Source of the DNA: Candidatus Cloacimonadota bacterium
Lineage (GTDB): Bacteria > Cloacimonadota > Cloacimonadia > JGIOTU-2
Length of the DNA: 10,104 nt
Direction of reading: 5' to 3'
Assembly (NCBI GenBank): GCA_014384665.1
Contig: JACNFI010000427.1
Coordinates: forward strand, 1 to 10,104
Part shown: in pieces, positions 6,287 to 10,104 of the stretch
Numbering within the stretch: position 1 is the stretch's first letter
How the letters are laid out: every line of letters starts with the position of its first letter
Program-made: the position numbers and the translations under genes
Notes under the pieces: generated by a model
What the model saw: only the letters and a program-made list of their open reading frames with translations
Told to the model about the DNA's origin: nothing
The model's database searches: none

Positions 6287-8002
6287 ATGAACATCAAAAA
6301 AATAGCCATTAAAAATGTCAAAAGCTTTGGAAAAGAAGTTACTATAGGTTTTAATGAAGATCTGAACATCTTTATTGGTCCTAATGCGGGAGGAAAGAGC
6401 AATCTAATGGATATTTTGAATATTGCTCTTGCTTACTTTTTTATTCATTCATGGCGAATAAGGACTGAATTTGATGAAACGGGAGGGGTTCGAAAAAAAT
6501 ATTTTGAAGAACGACATACCATATTCGATCCCATTAACCGCCTATTAGAGAAACATCTTAAAAAGCAAGAGGAAAATCAACAAATAAATGTAGTTTTTGT
6601 TCCAGAAAAGGAAGATATTGAGAATATAAAGAATGTAATAGATTCGCAAGAAAAACTTATTGTATTTGAAAAAAATGAATATGGTTCAGCTCTCTTGAAA
6701 AATGAATTTTTATCTCAATTTGGACAATTTGATATTAATTCTCTCATAAAGAAAGAACTTGAATTCATTATTGACAATAATAATCCAATCCAAATCTCTA
6801 GCATCGCTTCAGAAAATAAAATTTTCTTTAATTATCTTAGGTTTTTCAATTTTTTAAATCTATTAATCGAGAGCTACAACCGCGATGCAAAAGAAGATGT
6901 TAAAAAGATTCCTGATCTATATCCGCCTATAGCTTATTTTTCTCCTTATAGGGTTTCACAGGCGAGAAGTCTCACCGTAACTATTTCTTCAACAGACTAT
7001 TTTGATCTTTTAGAACGATACGCAAAGAGCGATTCAAGGAGCATCTCGTCAACTTTTGAAGTTGCTAACTATTATTTTGCCAAAAAACTTCGTTATTTAA
7101 ATGACGATATAACTAAGTTTAAATCTGAGGAAGAGATTAACTTCATTAAAGAATACATTAAGAAGTTGGGTTATAAAGATTTCGGTTATGAATGCAAGAA
7201 TAAAGAAAAAAATATATACGAAGGATTTCTTCTAAAAAGCGATGGCACACAACTCGACCTTTCAAGAGCAAGCGGCGGAGAGAAAGAGATATTAAATTTT
7301 CTATTAGGAGTTTTTGCGCTGAATGTTAAAAATGGAGTGTTTATAATAGATGAGCCAGAATTACATTTACATCCAAGGTGGCAGCAAGTTTTATTAGAAC
7401 TTTTTAGTGATTTTACAAAAAATCGAGGAATACAATTCTTTATTGTGACTCACTCTCCTCATTTTGTTACTCCTAGAAGTATTAAGAGCATCTTTCGTGT
7501 CTATTCTAAAAATGGCGAGAGTCAAGTTGTGGCGCCTCAAATTTTAAATGAAAACGATAAAGAGTTGTTTATGTTGGTGAATATTTTTAATAATACTAAA
7601 ATGTTTTTTGCGGATAAGGTAATTCTTGTGGAAGGAGATATTGATCAGATAATTTATGGAAGTATTTTAGAGAAAACACAAATTAAGAAAAAGGATTCTG
7701 TAGTTATAGAGATAATCAATGTACAACAGACGGGAGGAGCTAAGAAAAATAAAGAATTTCTTAAGAAATGGCAAATTAAATCGTATGGCATTTTTGATAA
7801 AGATAAAGAAAGCGAACTGCAGGGCTTACAAAAGGTTCATATTCTTAAAAACGGAAAGATTGAGGATTATTTTCAAAATGTAGTTAAAAAAAAGAAGTAC
7901 AAAATAGGAGATGCTATAAAGATTGCCAAACATATTAAAGAAAGTAATGTTGAAATACCCTCAGAATTAAAAGGAATTTTTAAAAAAATTCTTAAGGATT
8001 AA
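6287..8002 (+). CDS. OLD-family ATPase with TOPRIM nuclease domain
   Basis: A 571-aa protein of the overcoming-lysogenization-defect (OLD) class, which couples an ABC-type ATPase to a TOPRIM DNA nickase or nuclease. Walker A is GPNAGGKS (31-38). The signature is SGGEKE (329-334). Walker B is IIDEPELHLHP, with D355 and E356, and the H-loop is VTHSPH with H389. The C-terminal TOPRIM domain shows VEGDID with E449, the DxD pair D504-K-D506 in 'GIFDKD', and E526 in 'NGKIEDYF', so the metal-binding set looks intact. The length is close to GajA of Gabija and other stand-alone OLD proteins. The next gene is not a UvrD-like helicase, which argues against Gabija and for a solitary OLD nuclease. AGGAAG eight bases before the ATG fixes the start. 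It probably acts on phage DNA in the cytoplasm (inferred). Confidence 0.9.
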   Translation: MNIKKIAIKNVKSFGKEVTIGFNEDLNIFIGPNAGGKSNLMDILNIALAYFFIHSWRIRTEFDETGGVRKKYFEERHTIFDPINRLLEKHLKKQEENQQINVVFVPEKEDIENIKNVIDSQEKLIVFEKNEYGSALLKNEFLSQFGQFDINSLIKKELEFIIDNNNPIQISSIASENKIFFNYLRFFNFLNLLIESYNRDAKEDVKKIPDLYPPIAYFSPYRVSQARSLTVTISSTDYFDLLERYAKSDSRSISSTFEVANYYFAKKLRYLNDDITKFKSEEEINFIKEYIKKLGYKDFGYECKNKEKNIYEGFLLKSDGTQLDLSRASGGEKEILNFLLGVFALNVKNGVFIIDEPELHLHPRWQQVLLELFSDFTKNRGIQFFIVTHSPHFVTPRSIKSIFRVYSKNGESQVVAPQILNENDKELFMLVNIFNNTKMFFADKVILVEGDIDQIIYGSILEKTQIKKKDSVVIEIINVQQTGGAKKNKEFLKKWQIKSYGIFDKDKESELQGLQKVHILKNGKIEDYFQNVVKKKKYKIGDAIKIAKHIKESNVEIPSELKGIFKKILKD

Positions 8003-8163
8003 GCTATTGTCTAGACGCCAATAAAAAAAATAGAAGAAGCTAGCACTTCGCTAAATTAAAAATTCAAAATACAAAAAGCAAAATTCCCTTCCTTTGACAG
8101 TCGATTTCCCAAAAATTAAACTGGAAAGAGGAAAGAATTTTTCAATAAAGACAGCAAGAATAT
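8003..8163 (+). other. AT-rich spacer between OLD and the 73-aa gene
   Basis: No coding sequence is seen. The stretch around 8053-8086 is low-complexity, with AAATTC/AAATAC/AAAGC-like words repeated. A small inverted repeat TAGC-ACTTC-GCTA (8041-8053) is too weak to call a terminator. A promoter at 8094-8122 is listed separately. Confidence 0.5.
8094..8122 (+). promoter_or_regulatory. Promoter for the 73-aa gene
   Basis: A perfect -35 TTGACA (8094-8099) is followed after 17 bases by TAAACT (8117-8122), four of six matches to the -10 consensus. The predicted leader before the ATG at 8164 is about 35 bases and lacks a clear Shine-Dalgarno. Confidence 0.55.
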
Positions 8164-8385
8164 ATGCCAATAAAACAAATAACAAAAGAAGACCTTGCTA
8201 TGATGATTAAAAGAGGATTTTATGGCAATGGTAAAAGATTTGCTTCTATAAATAGAAGATTTAATGGAATGGAATCAAGATTTGATAGAATAGACAGAAA
8301 ATTTGATAAATTAGAACAAGGACAAAAGGAAATAATACAAATCCTGGACAAAGGAACCTATTTTTTCGAAAAAGAAGGGAGATAG
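8164..8385 (+). CDS. Small coiled-coil protein of a type common in Patescibacteria
   Basis: A 73-aa soluble protein. Residues 5-18 (QITKEDLAMMIKRGF) form an amphipathic N-terminal helix. Residues 25-60 consist of heptad-spaced 'RF..I/M..' units (RFASINR, RFNGMES, RFDRIDR, KFDKLEQ) that predict a parallel coiled coil with positively charged flanks. I recall many near-relatives in candidate phyla genomes, usually with a variable number of these heptads. No function is established to my knowledge. The start is supported by the family-like N-terminus rather than by a ribosome site. The gene has its own promoter and is followed by hairpin repeat copy B, so it appears to be an independent unit between the OLD and TcmP genes rather than a subunit of either. 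Confidence 0.8.
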   Translation: MPIKQITKEDLAMMIKRGFYGNGKRFASINRRFNGMESRFDRIDRKFDKLEQGQKEIIQILDKGTYFFEKEGR

Positions 8386-8440
8386 AAATTCTCTATATCC
8401 TCCATAATCCAGGTTCGGACTTTGTGCATTGCGCGCAGTC

Positions 8441-8470
8441 AAATTTGCCTTAATAGGCAAATTTACCCAC
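8441..8470. repeat. Hairpin repeat copy B (AAATTTGCCT-TAAT-AGGCAAATTT-ACCCAC)
   Basis: Ten-base perfect arms, 8441-8450 and 8455-8464, enclose a TAAT loop and are followed by ACCCAC. The element lies 55 bases after the stop of the 73-aa gene, and copy A lies 81 bases after the TrlF stop. The arms and 3' CCCAC are shared while the loop differs, which suggests conserved structure. A short palindrome TGCGCGCA (8430-8437) immediately precedes it. Confidence 0.8.
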
Positions 8471-8472
8471 CT

Positions 8473-8501
8473 TTTATATTCTTAATTAATATTGATATAA
8501 T
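8473..8501 (+). promoter_or_regulatory. Promoter for the tcmP operon
   Basis: A perfect -10 TATAAT (8496-8501) is preceded at 17 bases by TTTATA (8473-8478, four of six matches). The predicted leader is about 20 bases and contains AGGA (8515-8518), nine bases before the tcmP ATG. The -10 lies in an AT-rich near-palindrome (8482-8505) that could also bind a regulator. The -35 starts three bases after hairpin repeat copy B. Confidence 0.5.
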
Positions 8502-8527
8502 TAAACAGGCCTTTAGGAATAAATAAT

Positions 8528-9604
8528 ATGTCACAACTACCTTTTAAAACTTGGGAATATGAAGAGCAAACCAAGGCAAAGCATGAAGCTTTTAATGATT
8601 ATATTGATAAATGGATAAAAATAGTAGGAGCGTACAACAAGTTAAACTATATAGATGGTTTTGGGGGGATAGGTGCTTATAAAGATAGGGATGGGAAAAT
8701 ATATTATGGCTCACCAGTTCTAGTCGCAAAAACAATCCAAAGCGTAACATCTAAATTACAGAGAGCAATAAAGATATTAATAATCGATAAAAACGAAAAC
8801 AATATAGAAAATATTAAAAAGATTTTTGAATATGAACAAATCAACATCGAGCCAATCTTTATTAATAGTGACTTTGATAGAACCATAAATCATATTTTGG
8901 ACAACATTCAAAGCATTGCACCAACCTTTATATTTATTGATCCATTTGGTTTTAAAATAAAGATGTCAACCATAGAGCGAATAATGCAGATTGAAAAATC
9001 AGAAGTATTTTTAAATTTTATGTTTACTAGAATAAATCAATTTTTAAGTGATAAAAAAAAGGAAAATACCTTTGATGATTTATTTGGAAATTATGATTGG
9101 AAGAAATGCAAGGATTTAAAAGGAGAAGAAAGAGAAAAAGGCCTAATTGAATGTTATAGAAATCAATTAAAAAAGTTCTCAAAATATGTCTATTATTTCA
9201 AATTAGAATTCCCAAGTAAAAGAAAAACTTATTATTACTTATTTCACCTAACGAATCATTATTTGGGATGTGCAATAATGAAATCGTCTTTTGCAAAATT
9301 TCATTACGGCAGAGTTGAATATAGGGGAATGAGAGATAATCAGTTAGGATTATTTGAAAGTAAGGATGTTAGGATTAATGAATTAATGGATTATTTGAAA
9401 AATAAATATAGGGGTTATCAGAAATCATTTCAACAGATAATAGAAGAGCAAATTGACGAAACTGAATATTTAGAATCTCATTTTAGAGACGCTATAAAAA
9501 AGATGGAAAATAACAATTTGTCTGTGAGTAGAATACCTCCAAAAACAAAAACGGGTAGAGCTAGAACTGGCATACAAAATCAAGATGTTATCATTTTTAA
9601 ATAA
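8528..9604 (+). CDS. tcmP: Three-Cys-motif partner protein TcmP (methyltransferase-like)
   Basis: A 358-aa protein matching the TcmP family by its N-terminal 'KTWEYEEQTKAKHE' and the 'YIDGFGGIGAY' segment. The fold looks like a class I SAM-dependent methyltransferase. Motif I is D43-G-F-G-G-I-G49, the acidic end of strand 2 is D87 in 'ILIIDKN', D115 is in 'NSDFD', and a motif-IV-like D138-P-F-G-F142 follows 'TFIFI'. The C-terminal part, about 200-358, is strand-rich and of unknown role. By definition this family sits beside a protein with a radical-SAM-like three-cysteine motif, and the next gene, 38 bases downstream, is exactly that. The pair is therefore expected to act together, probably modifying a nucleic acid or nucleotide (inferred; I know of no demonstrated reaction). 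The start is supported by AGGA nine bases upstream. No key residue appears missing. Confidence 0.9.
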   Translation: MSQLPFKTWEYEEQTKAKHEAFNDYIDKWIKIVGAYNKLNYIDGFGGIGAYKDRDGKIYYGSPVLVAKTIQSVTSKLQRAIKILIIDKNENNIENIKKIFEYEQINIEPIFINSDFDRTINHILDNIQSIAPTFIFIDPFGFKIKMSTIERIMQIEKSEVFLNFMFTRINQFLSDKKKENTFDDLFGNYDWKKCKDLKGEEREKGLIECYRNQLKKFSKYVYYFKLEFPSKRKTYYYLFHLTNHYLGCAIMKSSFAKFHYGRVEYRGMRDNQLGLFESKDVRINELMDYLKNKYRGYQKSFQQIIEEQIDETEYLESHFRDAIKKMENNNLSVSRIPPKTKTGRARTGIQNQDVIIFK

Positions 9605-9642
9605 GTGATAAAATAAAAATGAAATAACAAAACATAACCTTC

Positions 9643-10104
9643 ATGACTTTAAAGCACTCAGAAAGAATTCTAAACATTAAAAGAAAATCTCTCCTTTATA
9701 AAAGCGGGGTTGAATACGCTGATTATTGTATTAATCATGTTGAAGGCTGTGCTCATGGTTGTAAATTCCCTTGTTATGCAATGATGATGAAGAAAAGATG
9801 CGGGATTGTAAAAAACTATGAAGAATGGATACAGCCTAAAATTGTAATCAATGCAATGGAATTATTGAACAGAGAGATTCCTAGATATAAACACAAGATA
9901 AAATACGTTCATTTATGCTTTTCAACAGATCCTTTTATGTATAAATATCCGGAGGTGGAAGAATTATCTTTAAAAATAATTGAGAGATTAAATAAGGATA
10001 ATATTCGGTGTGTAGTTTTAACTAAAGGTATTTTTTCCAAAGCATTAGCAGATATAAAAAAATATGGCTTTAATAATGAATATGGCATAACTCTTGTTTC
10101 TCTT
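9643..10104 (+). CDS. Radical-SAM-like three-Cys-motif protein, partial (5' part)
   Basis: From an ATG at 9643 the frame stays open for 154 codons to the window edge, so the C-terminal part is missing. The diagnostic motif is C36-AHG-C40-KFP-C44-YA, a Cx3Cx3C cluster like that which holds a 4Fe-4S cluster in Gp37/Gp68 (DUF5131)-type and spore-photoproduct-lyase-like radical SAM proteins. Further along, 'HLCFSTDPF' (about residues 98-106) and 'RCVVLTKG' (about 126-133) match successive strands of the radical SAM barrel. The spacing differs by one residue from the classical Cx3Cx2C. The 38-base gap without a terminator places it in one operon with tcmP. No good Shine-Dalgarno precedes the ATG, and no earlier ATG in frame was found. 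The product is presumably the catalytic or electron-supplying partner of TcmP; the substrate is unknown. Confidence 0.87.
   Translation, partial: MTLKHSERILNIKRKSLLYKSGVEYADYCINHVEGCAHGCKFPCYAMMMKKRCGIVKNYEEWIQPKIVINAMELLNREIPRYKHKIKYVHLCFSTDPFMYKYPEVEELSLKIIERLNKDNIRCVVLTKGIFSKALADIKKYGFNNEYGITLVSL

Noticed and set aside
6070..6402. Minus-strand open frame rich in Phe, Leu and Ser opposite the OLD gene start
   Set aside because: It is the complement of an A-rich Lys/Glu-coding stretch, overlaps the well-supported OLD start and has no recognisable domain.
8041..8053. Terminator after the OLD gene
   Set aside because: The TAGC-ACTTC-GCTA hairpin has only four base pairs and no T-run.
6287..8385. 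Gabija (GajA-GajB) system
   Set aside because: The OLD protein fits GajA in size, but no UvrD-like helicase follows; the next gene encodes 73 residues.
8383..8412. Inverted repeat GGAGATAG...CTATATCCTCC as a terminator for the 73-aa gene
   Set aside because: The arms pair only with a three-base bulge and no T-run follows. The nearby hairpin repeat B is the better structured element.
8704..8886. Minus-strand 60-residue open frame inside tcmP
   Set aside because: It lies wholly opposite conserved TcmP motifs and has no supporting signal.
258..9604. UGA recoding, as in Gracilibacteria/Absconditabacteria
   Set aside because: No complete gene here ends in TGA, which first looked suggestive. But there are also no in-frame TGA codons in roughly 2,500 codons, so the standard bacterial code fits; seven stop codons are too few to mean more.

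Overview
The window reads as accessory DNA from an uncultivated bacterium with standard-code, AT-rich genes. Two features point to Patescibacteria (CPR): a soluble VirD4/TraG-type ATPase paired with a PH-like membrane protein, and a tiny coiled-coil protein of the 'xITxEDLAxMxKRGF ... RFDxIDRxFD' type. That assignment rests on recall of typical gene content, not on a marker gene. No tRNA, rRNA, transposase or CRISPR array is visible.

Left part (1-2890). On the minus strand a conjugative-coupling-type P-loop ATPase overlaps the start of a two-helix membrane protein that runs off the window. Divergent from it, on the plus strand, a 125-aa protein with a helical C-terminal domain overlaps a RecB/Cas4-like PD-(D/E)XK nuclease with four Fe-S-type cysteines. 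This pair looks like the recombination module of a mobile element or phage. A strong hairpin terminator closes it.

Right part (2890-10104). This is a more A-rich run of plus-strand genes arranged as separate transcription units. They are: a 963-aa PHP-domain plus SMC-like ATPase (TrlF family, related to the single-gene Ppl defence proteins); a 571-aa OLD-family ATPase/TOPRIM nuclease; a 73-aa coiled-coil protein; and a TcmP (three-Cys-motif partner) methyltransferase-like protein followed by its expected radical-SAM-like three-Cys partner, cut by the window end. The layout resembles a defence island. The first two gaps carry a terminator or terminator-promoter junction, and the later gaps carry promoter candidates. 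A near-identical hairpin repeat (TTTGCCT-N4-AGGCAAA) lies just 3' of the TrlF gene and again just 3' of the 73-aa gene, bracketing the OLD segment.

The strongest leads are the TcmP/radical-SAM pair, whose reaction is unknown to me, and the TrlF protein, whose C-terminal ATPase motifs differ from the family pattern I recall. The bracketing hairpin repeats and an operator-like palindrome ahead of the OLD gene also merit checking. There is no GajB-type helicase beside the OLD protein, so this is not a recognisable Gabija system.
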